This document shows, piece after piece, positions 10,343 through 53,000 of a stretch of 64,000 nt of DNA; within the stretch, counting starts at the first letter, position 1, and the number at the start of each line of letters is the position of its first letter. The notes beneath the pieces were generated by a model. That model was not told the origin of the DNA. It made no database searches and was given only the letters and a program-made list of their open reading frames with translations. The stretch is from Gari tellinella (lineage: Eukaryota; Mollusca; Bivalvia; Cardiida; Psammobiidae), in NCBI GenBank assembly GCA_922989275.2, contig OV277869.1:17755189-17819188 (forward strand), read 5' to 3'. The translations under genes were made by a program, and so were the position numbers.

Positions 10343-11540
10343 CAGTGGTACTTGTAAATACGCTATTCCTACCCATTTACGCGTTAATCTATGCATCAGA
10401 AACGCATAGTGAACGTTAAACGGACGGTTAACGAACGGTTAACGCCTAACGATCTTAACGCGTATAAACGATTTTACCAGAGATGTTGCGATTGGTGCCT
10501 CATTTTTCCCGTTTCACGCGGAGATTTCGGATCTTATTGATCTTCACAAATGCATTTTCGCATTAAAACTCATTTTGTAAAGCGATTTTTGAAAACATTT
10601 TGTGAAGATGAGACGCCTCTTATCAGGATCTAAACTGGTTTCGCTTATAGAACTTATATACAATCAGACAGTTTGGATCTCAATCATAATGCTGAGTGAC
10701 TCGGCGTCTGAACTAGATTCGTTCTGTTTGATATTTATTAGAATAATTCATTCCATGTTGATTTCTATGCAAACGGTTTGAATCCAGATCAGACGCCTGT
10801 CTGTATGGATCGGCAAATCATCAGGATCCAAACTGACAGCTTTGAATTAGCCCAATTACTTTTCATAATAGTTTAACACTAGCGATTTTGATGTAGATGG
10901 GACGCCGAGTAGTTCGGTTCTTATGTTTTACATCTAAGAATGAAGCATACGTTTTTGATTTCATTATTACAGTTTGGATCTAGATGAAATGTCGAGTTGC
11001 GGGAGTCTCATCCGTATTCGAACTATACAGACATTTTTTACTTTGATGAGACAGTATAATAACTGACACATACTCGCAGATATGATTTGGTTTATTTGGT
11101 TGATATTTCAATCAACCCAAATTAGGATGCCTACTTTGATAAGCCGCAGTCTTATTACCCCATATCCGGTTTGTTACGCAACACTCTTAGCGGATGTGTA
11201 CATGTAACTAACATGCATGTCACACGTGCTATTTGGAATTTCGCATGTTCATAGTAACTCAGCATCTGATCTGGATCCAAACATTTATGCAAAGCAGACA
11301 CTCTGTAATTTGACATCTGATCGGGATCCAAGCATTGCTCCAGATCATATGCGTAGTAAGTTGGTGTCTAAATTCTTAAGTAGGATAAGACCGGCCTCCG
11401 GGCTCTTTTAAACGCGTAAAGAAACGTGTAAAGAAACGGTAAGGAAATGCGTTTAACGAAACGGATAATAAACGCGTAAGAAACGCTTAAAAACGCGTAA
11501 GAAATGCGTAAAGTGGATTGGAATAGCGTATTTACCACTG
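10343..11540. mobile_element. TIR transposon with AACGCGT-rich ends
   Basis: Termini CAGTGGTACTTGTAAATACG and CGTATTTACCACTG are flanked by TA at 10341-10342 and 11541-11542. The ends carry degenerate AACGCGTAA / GTTAACG words (10375-10480 and 11410-11515). The interior carries several eroded core-1 scraps and an 11217-11411 frame made of them. No transposase. The CAGT start and TA duplication suggest a Tc1/mariner-type origin. Confidence 0.8.
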
Positions 11541-11742
11541 TATTTACATAAAAAGAAAAGCTGAAATGCTGAAAGACATAATGCACGTTTTTTTTACCGG
11601 CATATATTATGTGAAAGACGTATACTTAATAAATGAATTGATTTATTTTCGGCGTTTAAGCGAAATAAACGACAGAAAATAACATTTACATTATTAATTA
11701 ATAATATTAAATAAATATTTTATTAGTATGCAAGTATGTTTA

Positions 11743-11983
11743 CAGTGGAGAATCTGTTATTCTTTCCCGTTTAAACGCAAACGTACGCAAACCACTAAAA
11801 TGTAGAAAATAACTACTTTTTGACATTTTTTCAGTATCTATTTTTATCTGAGTGGCAAACAGTTTGGAGCCTGATCAGACGCCGGGTTACCCGGCGTCTG
11901 ATCTGGCTCCAAACTGTTTGCATTGGAAATAATAGTTTTAGTGTAAACGCGTTTATTGGGAAAGAATAACAGATTATCCACTG
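11743..11983. repeat. MITE, family B, full-length reference copy
   Basis: Termini CAGTGGAGAATCTGTTATTC and GAATAACAGATTATCCACTG with TA on both sides (11741-11742, 11984-11985). The centre is the core 1 hairpin (11862-11930: GGAGCCTGATCAGACGCCGG and its complement). 241 bp with no ORF. The CAGT ends and TA duplication indicate mobilisation by a Tc1/mariner transposase. Confidence 0.88.
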
Positions 11984-12152
11984 TAATCTATATTAGAGGT
12001 TGTTAAAAAGAATAATGTGTACCCTGAAAGGAGTAGCCATAAAGGCATTACTATAGCAACGCAACGGAATGATACGTCTACTTCAAACTAGGTAACAGGG
12101 TCATGTACTCCTATGGTGTAGCAAAGGGGTCGAAAGTATAGATTCGTCTCAG

Positions 12153-12332
12153 TCAGCATTTAGATGCTGCCTGGGCAGCATATTTGCTGTCTGAGTAGCA
12201 TATTGCTGCTCAGGCAGAAAATACCCTGCCAGGGCAGCATCTAGATGCTGCTCAGGCAGCATATATGTTGCTCGGGCAGCTTAATGCTATTTGAGCAGCA
12301 ATATATGGTGCCTGGGCAGCATTTATTTATAA
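12153..12332. repeat. Minisatellite, GGCAGCATATATGCTGCTC unit
   Basis: About seven diverged units, each containing GCAGCAT and its complement ATGCTGC, so each unit is self-complementary. Confidence 0.8.
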
Positions 12333-13610
12333 ATTTCGTCAGTTTTACAACGATCAATCAAAATCGGTCTTACAAAGACAGACGCGTGTGCTTCATCATA
12401 TTAGTCTGTCTGAATCGTATTACTTACAGTTATCTGTTGCCTGCAAAATGAAATCCGTCCTTTGCAGGAGCAGTTTCATGTAAAAAAGACTCAATACATA
12501 TCTTTCTAATATAGTTTTACCCTTTTTTATTATAATATTACAAAATCGTTCTTTATGATCAGATCAGATCAGAAATTTCTTTATTGACTTAAACTTTACA
12601 GTTTTTCGTCATTCCATAGTAATTTTAACAATAAGTATAATATGTCACATGGTCATCATAGCGTATACAAAATGAAAATACATATTTCCAAGTTTCGTAT
12701 AAATATTTATGATTAAATATGAAGTTATATGTATTAGACTACCAACATCATATTCATTCAGGAGTAAATTTGGAAAAAACAACATATGTATAAATGTGTA
12801 TATGATAATTATTATAATTATTATAGGAGGATGGACTTCTATGCAATATTCATAGCTACTGTGTATATAGTAGCGTATATAGTATACATGACTATGAGAG
12901 GGATATCGTAATGACATAACCTCCCTATTTATAACGATAAAGTATGCTATATCAGGCTGAAGTACATGTATGTTAAGATTGTGCAAAATAATGTAATAAC
13001 TTTCTTATATGGAATAGCTATATCGGGTCATATTCGGGCGATCGCTACAAACAGTTGGGGTTAGCTCATATATGTGTCATTTCCTGGCAACGAATAATTA
13101 TTAAACCCCTCCAGAACGCTTAATATAATATACATTAATATTAATCTGGTATAATAATAATAACAATTAATTAATAAAAGTTTTGATATTACAAAAATAG
13201 AACGTACACGGTGGATATAAATTGTATTATAAACCTTACCTTTGTAGCAGATTTTACATGTACGTGTCACAACGATTCGAACGTAGCATCAGCAGAAGTT
13301 ATTTTACCACAAATCCCATATAAGGCATTTATGATCACATATCGGCCAAAAGTCACTTAAACTCTTTATTAAAAAATATTACTAGCACCACACAAAAAAC
13401 ATTGTTTCACCAGTCACACTTTGACAGCCTTCGAAAAAAAGCAGTATGCTACGGTTATCGTTAATTCGTAAGCAAATATGTTCGGCTTTTTCCCCACAGA
13501 AGCGCCTTTCAGCACATAACATTTATTCCTCCTCTTCAGAAATAGTTTATACAGTCATAAACATGAACCGTCAGAAATATTGTAGCTCAAAACAGGCTGA
13601 ATGTAAGGCA
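12333..13610. other. No gene seen; AT-rich spacer between the SLC23 starts
   Basis: Very AT-rich with scattered open frames that look random. No splice-supported exon, RNA gene or complete element was recognised. Confidence 0.4.
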
Positions 13611-13616
13611 CGAACC

Positions 13617-13833
13617 CCTTCATGATCAAAAAGATTATAATGTATTTACCCCTTCACCGCTTTAGTGCCGTCTTCTTCATTTTTGTTGTCTACAAGACAT
13701 GTTTTAAAGTTAGATTTAAGGTTGCATGACTAAATAAATATCGATAACAGTGTCAAACAGTTTATACGGCGTCTGATCAGGATCCAAACCGTTTGCAAAT
13801 GCGCTTTCAAGCGTCATTGAGAGTGAAAGGGTT
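13617..13833. repeat. MITE, family A, half core
   Basis: CCCCTTCATGATC and TTTACCCCTTCACCGC on the left, GAGAGTGAAAGGGTTAA on the right. Only the right half of the core 1 hairpin (CGGCGTCTGATCAGGATCC) remains. A separate core 1 scrap is at 14000-14045. Confidence 0.65.
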
Positions 13834-14509
13834 AAGGCGCATTCTGCTTTACCTTTAACCCACTCCAAGTCGGCACCTGTCTTCAAAATAGGAATTTGAT
13901 ATGTGATAATAGTTAAATGCCGAAACATTTAGTCCATGGACAACTCGTACATAAGGTTATTAGCCCTCTGCACGTTGTAGATGAGTGTTTGGTTTTTACT
14001 GCAAGACCAGACGCCAAATAACTCGGCGTCTCATAAGGATTTTGCGACTCCTATAAACCTTTATGAAAGAAAATGTAAAAAGATTAACTCAGGGAAACTT
14101 GCAAACGACAATTTGTGCAGACGACAAATATACTCACGGAATTTTATGCATAGTTGAAATTTGTTTAAAATGTACTCATTTTCATCGTAATGGTTACTTT
14201 TTCTTGAAATTTACATTAATTTTACGTGTCAAAAGACGTTTGTCAGTTTTTGCATAAATCGACTACTACACTAATTTGTAAGGAACATAAAACCCGTTTT
14301 CTATGTACACTTGTTGTTTTGGTGGTAAATCATTGGGGAAGTTTAATCTTTTTATCAACTATGACGGCTATGCAACGGCTGACTGAAAATGCGCATTTAC
14401 GTTCTACCAGCATATTAGAGGCTGGAATGCAAAACAAATGATGTCGCAGTCCGATTAAGCCTTCATCGTAACGTCATGTTGTCATTATGAAGAAGTATCG
14501 ACAAACTGG

Positions 14510-15096
14510 CAATGCTTGCGAGAACCTGCGACCAGGGATACCGCTATCAACGTTACGTCCTCAAGATACGTAAATTCCCGTTACACATTTGCGTGACCGT
14601 TTTCAGTCTTCAAACTTTACGGGTCGAAACATCCCAATACTTCGTCTAATCAGCCCAAGGACAGCTTGGAAACGATTACAGTACGTCCTATTCTGACGTC
14701 AAAGCCGTCATATTGTCTTACATCATGACAGCGCTCATCCACACGTTGCTCGCGTGCGTTAACACGGCCTTCCTACAGAACAAAAACATCGAGGTCATTG
14801 ACTGGTCCACAGTCTTATTCGATATCACGCGGACTGAGATTGTGCGTCGTTTGCGACGTCTACCGCACCAGCCATTGACGTTGAAACAGGTGACTGCTCG
14901 TTTAATCAGGATATGGAATGACATTCTCAGGAGTTTTTCGAAGTGTTGGCGAGGTCAATTCGACGATGATACCGTGCTTGCTTTGATTGAAACGGAGGAC
15001 ACACTCGTTATTAATTGTGTGACATGGGTTTTGACCCTTAATGACAAACGCCCACGGCTGTACCATCATGATTGCCATCACACATTAATGACTTAA
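14510..15096 (+). pseudogene. Tc1/mariner-type transposase remnant
   Basis: One frame gives RPGIPLSTLRPQDT then VTHLRDRFQSSN, matching the second helix-turn-helix region of Tc1-like transposases (usually TPRQDR..I.LTHLRDR). The same frame later gives LHHDSAHPHVARV, the DDE-domain HDNARPHVA box. After a frameshift, FLQNKNIEVIDW continues the IPVLDWPA.SPDLNPIEH region, and HQPLTLKQVTARLIRIWNDI matches the C-terminal segment (TL.EL..AL..EWN.IP). The centre is deleted and several stops are present. The enzyme would cut and paste a TIR element at TA. It is inactive and no TIRs were located around it. Confidence 0.8.
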
Positions 15097-15900
15097 GGTG
15101 GTTCTTTGAAACCTTGATTAAATTGAAATATACCATATGGAGAGTGAAAAAAAAAATCGTTAAAATAAAAAAAAGTTACAGTGCCGTTTTTTTCTGACAG
15201 GACCTTTTGTCGAGAAAAGCTCCTTTTTTAATAAACAGGAATATTTTCTTTATAAAATGATATAACTCAATAATGTCTGTACATTCAAGTAAACTGTATA
15301 TAAACTATAAGATATTGGGCAAACAAAAGTATTTCATGACATATTTTCTGGAAATATCAATATTTTAAAAAAGTCAAATTCTGAAAATCTCAAATTACAA
15401 AAATTCTAGCTGTTTAACATACACTAATGTTACTCTTATTAGATAGATATAACTTAATTCTACTAGTCACAAAAATTTAATGTAAATCTACAGTAGAATT
15501 TACATTTTATACATGATTTCCTGAAATTCTGACAAAATGTTAACACAAAACGAGTAACCTCCCTTGAGTTCAACTTTAAAATGCCGTCAGCTCTAAATAA
15601 TACCATAAGTCAAACCTGTAATAAGGGACCATTGAATACGGTAGTCTGTAGATCTTTAAAGGCAGGTGACTGCTTAATGCATAACAAAAGTAATGCATAA
15701 AGCTTCTTTAGGATCTCTCTTTTAGCATTATTTTTGTCCTGTGTTAGCTGCCATCTGTCATATAGGCTATAAATCCTCACAAATTTAGCTGTCACTTGAC
15801 TATACTTGCATCTTATATTATTCATTATTACGTGACTAAACATAGCTTGTCCTTTGATCACTACGTTACATGAACTGACTAGTCACTAAAATCGGACAAT
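15097..15900. other. No gene seen
   Basis: AT-rich sequence. A 15610-15861 frame on the - strand has no recognisable domain. No complete repeat element was identified. Confidence 0.4.
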
Positions 15901-15915
15901 TTGTTAAAAAAAAAG

Positions 15916-15991
15916 TTCTGTAGCGAGTGGGAATCGAACCTAGAACCTTAGGCTTGCAAGTCAATCACCGTATCAACTGCGCTAACAGAGA
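15916..15991 (-). ncRNA. tRNA-like sequence, probable SINE head or tRNA pseudogene
   Basis: The - strand carries a perfect internal promoter B box (GGTTCGATTCC) at 15940-15930 and an A-box-like TTAGCGCAGTTGAT about 45 bases upstream. It is followed by a T-rich stretch that could end pol III transcription. The anticodon arm (around CTTGCAA) does not pair well, so I do not call a functional tRNA. Confidence 0.55.
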
Positions 15992-16407
15992 AGACACTGA
16001 AGCAGATCAAACTTTTCTTTATCTAAATTTTCTACTATAAGCACGTGCCGCAAAGATTAGGTGAAAGTCATCAGCATTTCCGGAACTCGAGATGCGGGCC
16101 GCCCGCTGTCGAACCACCTCAATGAAATGTTAGATTGATGTTTAATATAACACGATAGCAAAGTCAAATTATATCTAGTTTGTTATTCCTATTATTTAGA
16201 GAGCTACATATACTCCCAATGCATTGTTTTTAAATTCCGTGAATATATATAATATAGAGTGCAAAAGGTAAAACCTATTTTCACCCAGTAGCTAGATTAT
16301 TCCATACTTACAATGTATATATTGAATTAATCTATTGTCTTACTTAATGGATGCCTGATTATAATTTTCATTTACAATTCGTTTTATATTGAAATTCTTA
16401 TAAGCAA

Positions 16408-16472
16408 ACAGTGTAGACTTTGATCAGATGCCGCATTATGCGGTGTCTGATCAGAGTCTACACTGTTCGCAC
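16408..16472. repeat. Core 1 hairpin, GTAGACT variant
   Basis: ACAGTGTAGACTTTGATCAG and its complement around ATGCCGCATTATGCGGTGT. The same GTAGACT arm variant recurs at 62163-62228 and in reduced form at 53150-53190. Confidence 0.7.
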
Positions 16473-16944
16473 ATGTCCCTTTTATGGGAGGCTAGGCACA
16501 CGTGAGTTAACACGGCATCAGAACTGGATCTACATTTGCAAAGTCAGTGAAATTGGCAAAGTCAGTAAATATGTTAATCGTCAGCTAACCCATTGCTCAA
16601 TAGATACACATTGTTACGCCATTAATGTATTCCTTCACTAAAAGAAATAGTTCGATAATTTACAGTCATGAATGTGCAACATAAGACATACATTCTTTAA
16701 CCAAACAGTTGGTAGATTACAGCAGGCTAAAACTGAAGCAGAGTGTGCCTAAAATGGTATTCTGGTACAATATTAACCTGTTTTAAATGGTCACCTGTCT
16801 TCAATATGAAGAGGCATGCTGCTGGGTAACAGATTCAGGTACTGCATAATTATACTAGGCGTTTGAATCTTATATGCAGTATCACGTTCACCTTAACTTA
16901 CTGTTACATGTTACTCTAAGAACGCTAGCGGTGACACCATGATA

Positions 16945-17495
16945 ACCTTTGCAAACACGCGTCACGCGGCGTCTCATCAGGATCCAAACTGTTTGCTGCT
17001 ATGACCCGTTTCTAGTAAAGACTATTAGAAAAGTCTATTTTAGAACAGTTGCAGAGGACAATTGATGCAGACGAAAAATAACCTCCAGCTGTCAAAGCAT
17101 TAACCTTTTTGCTCTCAACGACGCTTTAAAGCGCGTTTGCAAACAGTGTGGGTCCTGATAAGACGCCGCGTAAGTATCTAAACTGTTTGGCACTCGTTTT
17201 GAAATTAAACAGTCATAAATGCCGTATTTTTTAACCTTTGAAACAACCATTGCAGACAACAAAGTTGAAGCAGACGACAAGGAAACGGTGAAGGGGTAAC
17301 AATCTCACTTAAATGTTGGTAGTGAAAGGGTTAAAGCATGTAAACATTCCACTGTCTTGTCAGTAAGTTAAATGAAACTCATGCATGATACACCTGTAAC
17401 CTGCCCAGTACGACTTCAGGAGCACGTGTACATAGTTTTGATCCTGATCAGACACACAGTGACTTGGCGTCTGGACAGGCTCAAAATTGTTTGCC
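16945..17495. repeat. Cluster of three degraded core 1 MITEs
   Basis: Core scraps at 16945-16998, 17135-17190 and 17430-17495, with family A words (GGTGAAGGGGTAA at 17287). They lie just upstream of the SLC23 start codon. Confidence 0.6.
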
Positions 17496-17701
17496 AAAAA
17501 CGTAAGATATATTCAACTTAAAAGCACTCAAAACACATATTGTTTAATTGACAAATACACGTGCAGACTATAATATGAAACAGACGACATACATGTAACA
17601 ACATCTCGAAGCTTTACTGTCGTTTGTTTATAATACGCTGGTCATTGTCATTAAGCGTGCTAGATAAATCTTTTAAGGCCACCATACAAGTCGCTGAAAC
17701 C

Positions 17702-47454
<29,753 letters not shown>

Positions 47455-47491
47455 CGTGAAAAGGGTGTTAGTTGTAAGAGTTTATTTGTTT

Positions 47492-47752
47492 CAGGGCTGC
47501 CATAAGTTGACATAAAAAAAGCCTAGGATTTCCAACTTTGCATGTTTCAAGTGCAATTTACGCACCGTACCTTTACCCCATCGCCCGTTTCTAGTTCTTT
47601 AGACACGTGGCTGCTTACATGTTAAGCAGGCTGAGAGTAAAGCAGAATGCGCATTAAGGCGCATTCTGCTTTACTTTCGGCCTGCTTTAAGCTATCATGT
47701 ACTAGAAAAAAATCCGAAGATTTGGGAAAAATCCGGAGAAATGGCAGCCCTG
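47492..47752. repeat. MITE, CAGGGCTGCCA family, core 2, full length
   Basis: Termini CAGGGCTGCCATAAG and AATGGCAGCCCTG, flanked by TTGTTT on both sides. The centre (47622-47700) is the core 2 hairpin AAAGCAGAATGCGC around ATTAAGGCGC. It begins 38 bases after the SLC23 stop codon, so it lies in the probable 3' UTR. hAT-like ends; the duplication is short and low-complexity. Confidence 0.85.
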
Positions 47753-48694
47753 TTGTTTTATCTCAAATAGTAAAGCGGAGAAGATATTTTTCTTTGTCAT
47801 GTCGTCATGAAGGGCGCCATACAGTCATAAAGGCGTTATTCAACGCAAACAAAACGCAAACTCAGTGCAATAAAATGTAAAAATAACATATTTTGAAAAT
47901 ATACACGCTTTACATGTACTAATATTTTTATCTGAAGGACAAATCAGAGATCGAGTTATCCGGCATCTGGTCTGGCTCCAAACCATTTGAAATGGATATA
48001 TAGTTTTTTGGGAAAACACATTTAACTAAACTTGTTTTACTTAATTCTCCCTCATTCAAGGTCCAACGAAACTGTTGAAACACCGTATTATGGGTTAACA
48101 CATTTCTCCATAAATATGCAATTTTTTGGCATTTTATTCATCCCTTCAAAACTAGAAACATGTTTAAACGCCGAGTAAATCGATTTCAGATTGTTTTTGA
48201 TTTTTTTTTTTACAAACTTCAGTGCAATATAGTATAAAACGATATATTGCAAGCATGGTATTGTCCTAAGAAAAGACAAGAGAACTAAATTCCATTAGCA
48301 AATTTATTGTCATCAATATGGACTATAAAACGAATAAAATATACAATATCACAGTATCGCTTGTTTCTTATTTCTATACATGCAACCCAACCTTTGGTGA
48401 GCGGCCTTTAATGAGATCGGGCCATTATATCGGAAGCTCTACGGAGAGCGATCGGCCATTCTCGTCAACTGTCAGCCTGTCGGTCGAAATTTGACGAGAA
48501 TAGCAGATCGCTCATTGGGAGTCTTTGAACAACTTTAAAATGGAGATCTATTGAAGTCTTATAAACTTATGGGAGCTTCGATAAAGGCATAGATAATGCA
48601 AACGTTTCTTATGAGTTTCCTGCGTTATTTCTAGTCTGTATTAAATCAGCAAATCATATTGACGAGTAAACGCGTTGTTTACAAACAATTTACA
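47753..48694. other. Intergenic, mostly unassigned
   Basis: A degraded family B MITE at about 47835-48030 (core scrap 47940-47990) and an imperfect inverted repeat around 48440-48520 (GCGATCGGCCATTCTCGTCA with complementary sequence). No gene. Confidence 0.4.
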
Positions 48695-48938
48695 GGGGGC
48701 CGTTTTATAAAACTTCGTTCGACAAAAAACGGTGGAATGTCAAAACTTCAAAGTACATTTAATTTCCGAAATCTCTATCTAATTCTGTCTTGTGACATCT
48801 CTTTGGAATTGTCTTGTCAAGACGATTCCAAAGAGATGTCACAAGACAGGAATAGTTTGAGAAATAAATAAAAATTGAGACTTCTATAATCTGACTTACG
48901 ACAATATTTGTCGTACGAAGTTTTATGAAACGATCCCC
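48695..48938. repeat. Palindromic MITE, GGGGCCGTTTTATAAAACTTC ends
   Basis: Long TIRs (GGGGCCGTTTTATAAAACTT and complement) and a perfect inner hairpin CTTGTGACATCTCTTTGGAA / TTCCAAAGAGATGTCACAAG. A one-armed relative lies near 18230-18350. Confidence 0.85.
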
Positions 48939-49050
48939 AGAAGAGCCCGGTAGAGACGCTTGTGTCTTCTTCTTCTTTTTCTTCTTCTTATGTATACTTC
49001 TTTCATCAATATTGATGATTATGAGAAGTTTTCCCGACCACTCTTCAATA

Positions 49051-49379
49051 CAGCGCTCCCTCTCTACAACGACACCCAATGGGAGACAATTAATGTGTGC
49101 GTTGTTCAGATGGAGTCGTTATAGGAAGGGAACTTGGTTTACATTTGCAAACAGCTTGAATTCAGATCAGACGCGTCTGAACTGGATTCAAGCAATTTGT
49201 CACTCGTCATTAAGTTTTTTTCTGTCAAAATGTCAAAATGTAACTTTGAGAAAAGCAGCAGACGACAAATATAAGCAGACGACATTACAGCAGTAAAAGC
49301 GTTGGACATAATGGTTATGTTTAGGGAACCGCGGCAAGGGTCGTTGTAATGAGAAAGTCGTTGTAGGGAGGGAGTGCTG
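49051..49379. repeat. MITE, family H (CAGCGCTCCCTCTCTACAACG), core 1
   Basis: Termini CAGCGCTCCCTCTC and GAGGGAGTGCTG with TA on both sides (49049-49050, 49380-49381). The interior core is shortened (GAATTCAGATCAGACGCGTC). A pogo/Tc1-mariner-type MITE; compare 8840-9126. Confidence 0.85.
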
Positions 49380-49539
49380 TAACGTCAAACAAAGCCATGG
49401 CGTTCACCACTTGTCTCCGAATCACAATGATTGCCATGTTGTAAACCTTTCGGCAGACGAGTATATTCGAATGCTGAAATATTCCAATTTCTTCCGAACC
49501 TATAACACTCTTCTTAGCAGAGACAAATCAAATCGGGCT

Positions 49540-49690
49540 TAACCCCTTCACTGCCTTACCCGCGTATCATTCAGGCCCATTAAATTGATGACGTCATGGC
49601 AGTGAAGGGGTAAACATTTTTAAACCGTTTGTATCCTGATCACATGCCGCGTGATGCAACGTCTGATTTGGATCTAAACTGTCAAATAAC
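49540..49690. repeat. Degraded family A MITE
   Basis: ACCCCTTCACTGCC and GGCAGTGAAGGGGT at 49542-49612, with a core 1 scrap at 49625-49685. Confidence 0.6.
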
Positions 49691-49872
49691 CATTGCACTC
49701 AGAGTAGTGTAGTGAAAATGTTAAGCCTATGAGTCCACAACTACCCCTTCAGACATCCCGGATCTTCTCCTAAGTATCCAGCCTTAATTTTCAGACAGTA
49801 CATAAAGTATGGCTTAATGTTAGAGGTAGAAACCATTACTTCGATGAATAATATCAATAACTATGGTTAAAG

Positions 49873-50079
49873 TTAGTCTCGTGAGTCGGCCGTTGTCTTG
49901 AGAATCTGTTGCATTACAACCTTTGACTTTTGGACTCTGTCGAACTCTGGTATAGTTTCTACCATTCTATAACGCACATGCTTATGGTCCTTCACCATAT
50001 ATTCAGAGTCATGGAATTTGCACAGTTGTTTTTTCACCCACACTTTGCCCCCGGGCTTTGGCTGCAGCTCTTCGTCTAT
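49873..50079 (-). CDS. CNB protein, terminal exon
   Basis: Acceptor ATTACAG, phase 0, 68 codons and TAA. IDEELQPKPGGKVWVKKQLC, then HKHVRYRMVETIPEFD and ILKTTADSRD. Confidence 0.85.
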   Translation of the reverse strand: MDEELQPKPGGKVWVKKQLCKFHDSEYMVKDHKHVRYRMVETIPEFDRVQKSKVVMQQILKTTADSRD

Positions 50080-53000
50080 CTGTAATAAATCATTTTAGAA
50101 GCAATTAGAAAAAGCGTTCGAAACAATCAAGTTAAGCATTATGCAGTTGTATTATCATACCAACTAATTATCATACCAACTACACTTACATATTCAAATA
50201 GTTTGGATACAGATCGGATCAGAAACAGAGTGACATGGTTATATATCGGAATCCTGGCTCCGAGGTTATAAAGCGTTTTAGTTGAGTCTGAGTGTGTTCC
50301 CAAGCATTTGATTGGTCAGATTTGAGCCTAGGCTCAAATCTGACCAATCAAATACTTGGGAACGAGTTTAGACTCAGCTCAAACGCTTTATAACCTTGAG
50401 CTTTTGTTGGACCAAATCTGACAATATGACAAATAAACGCTTGACAACGATCCCAGACTCAACCTAAAGGCTTCATAACATAGAGACTAGGGGCCCGTTT
50501 TACTAATCAACTTACGAAAAAATTTTGCGCATGTCAAAATCGTTTAACTCTTATATTTTTCGATCATAAACGTTTGCAAACAGCAACTAGCTAGACCAGA
50601 GGACACGATTTGCTGTTTGTAGCAAGTGATAATATAAATTAAAATTTAAAATTTTGACTTACGCAAAAATTTTGCGTAAGTAGTTTAATAAAACAGGCCC
50701 TCCCATCTGACTTCTACTCAAATTAAAACCATTCGTGATTTAAAAATCAACCTTTGCATTGCGTTTGCTTTAAATTTCCGGAATAACATCCTTAATTTCA
50801 TAGCTTCTATCACAATGGGGTTGAAACTTAAAACCAAATTGAAATATGATGCGGCTTAAATGTGTTTTGTGAGCCTTAAGAAACAACAAGCTGAAAACCA
50901 TTGCGTGCACTACCATTCTGCTCAATGGAAAATTTAATCATATTCTAAATTGATTTAATCAACATTATACGCAGTGTCCAAGATGTTCATTGTTTTGAAT
51001 CAAATCTCAGTAATCTATCAGTGACAATGCATGTACAAAATTAATGTAAAAACATTAATGTTGACCAGGCCGCTGATCATGATCTTCAACTCGCTACCGA
51101 AGCGAGCGGCTGTACGCTCGGTAAGCAGAATCTATGTTGAACAGGCCTCTGCCGTAAACGTCGTATACGTTTTAATCATAAGGGTTAAAACACATTGAGA
51201 CGTACTTTAACCTTTTACGCGGCGTCTGGTCAGGACCCAAATTGTCTGCAAACGCGCTTTATGGCGTCATTGAGAGAGCTAATGTTCAAAAAGAAATATT
51301 CAAAACATCTTGTTATGCAGCAGTAGTATCGGTCGATTTTTCTGATCTGTCAGAGTTATTTGTAGAACAGAATAATTCATAATGGTAAATAATCGGATCT
51401 ATATAGTCGTACACTTTCCAACTTGAGATAAGCATGATCCTCGTTTAGCACGAGACATCTGCGCTAATTTTACTGATATGTTTTTCATTCTCAATAAACG
51501 TGTTTATGCTAAAAACTATTATGTCCATTGCAAACAGGTTGGAACCAGATCAGACGCCGGGTAACCCGGCGTCTGATCAGGCTCCAACCTGTTTGCCACC
51601 CAGATTAAACAGATAAAATTAATTATCTACAGTTTAGTGCATTGTGTTTGCGTTTATTCGGGAAATAATAATGAACATTACACAAAATAAATACAGCTTT
51701 CCGTATCCCTGGCTGACCGTACGGAAATCAACGAGTACGGTGATCATCCCTTTTAAAAAATTAGAATGTTCCAATCTAAAAATAACTCTGACAGGTCAGA
51801 AGAAAACACTAATAGACTGCAACGAAAAGTGTTGATCAAGAAACAATTACTTAAAGCATTCAAAAAGTTGGATTAGATGATTGTGACGAGGCAAACATAA
51901 AGATATTCTTACATCCAGCTTGTAACGTTTGAGGTGTGGCAAGTTTTTAGTTTTGCTCCCCATTCCGTATTTCACGTGGAATGCCTTGATCCTGTTCTCC
52001 AGGAGGCTAAGTGATGGCTCACTGGTCTCATAGTCCTTGTAGCTAGTTTCCTCTTCCATGATAGACTATAAATATACAGAGGAGAAAAATATAATTTTCT
52101 TCGGTTAAAGCAATGAATAAGAAGAAAATAACTTTTCCTTGTTCCGGAATAAATATCCGCTACGTGCCGTTAGTAGTAGCGCATGAAGTTTTCGTGCATG
52201 GCAAGTAAATGTACATTGGTCATTCAGCTTTGGGAGATCCACTAGACAACACGTATTAAATTTTAAATTTATTAGGGAGCAGAGCAGATATTTTATGTTG
52301 TGATTAATTGATTATACAATCATGATTCTTGATGTATATCAGTTTTGATTAACCAGATATAAGTGGTACTATTACCTAATATATGTTGTTGTCATTGATC
52401 TGCATATGGATCTGCCCAAAAGCTCTAATCTTTTTTACAATAAATATTATAACTATTTGTTGACTTTTTGTAAGACTTGTTCAGGTTTGAGAAACGTTAT
52501 TATTTTCCGTTTAATACTTTCATTATAAAAGTGTTGGGGATATTGTACACCTTCACCGCTTTATTGTCGTCTGCTTCAGTACCACGTTTAGATTTTAGGC
52601 AATATGACTGACGAAATTTCAAAACGAGTGTCAAACAGTTTGGGTTCTGATCAGACACCGCATTAGCGGCGTCTGATCGGGACCCAAACTGTTTGCAAAC
52701 GCGCTTTATGGCGTCATTTAGAGTGAAAGGGTTACACTTAAATGAAACGCAAACGCATCGCAATATAGTGTAGAAAGTGACAGTATTTGACAACTTTTTC
52801 ATTTTAGTATGAATAGCAAATAGAACGGAGCCTGGTCATAAGACGTCGGGATTCCTGGAATCTGTTATGGCTCTTACTTTTTGCAATTTGAAATAATAGT
52901 TTTAAACGTCAACGCATTTATTGGGAAAGAATAACGTCTTTCTACTGTACAATGTAATTCTTGTATGGTATACTGCACGTTTACGAGAGACTACATGTAT

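Noticed and set aside
12545..12570. GATCA tandem as a possible regulatory array
   Set aside because: Only three units of a 5-mer; no supporting context.
15916..15991. Functional tRNA-Ala(TGC)
   Set aside because: B box is perfect, but the anticodon and acceptor stems do not pair; treated as SINE or pseudogene.
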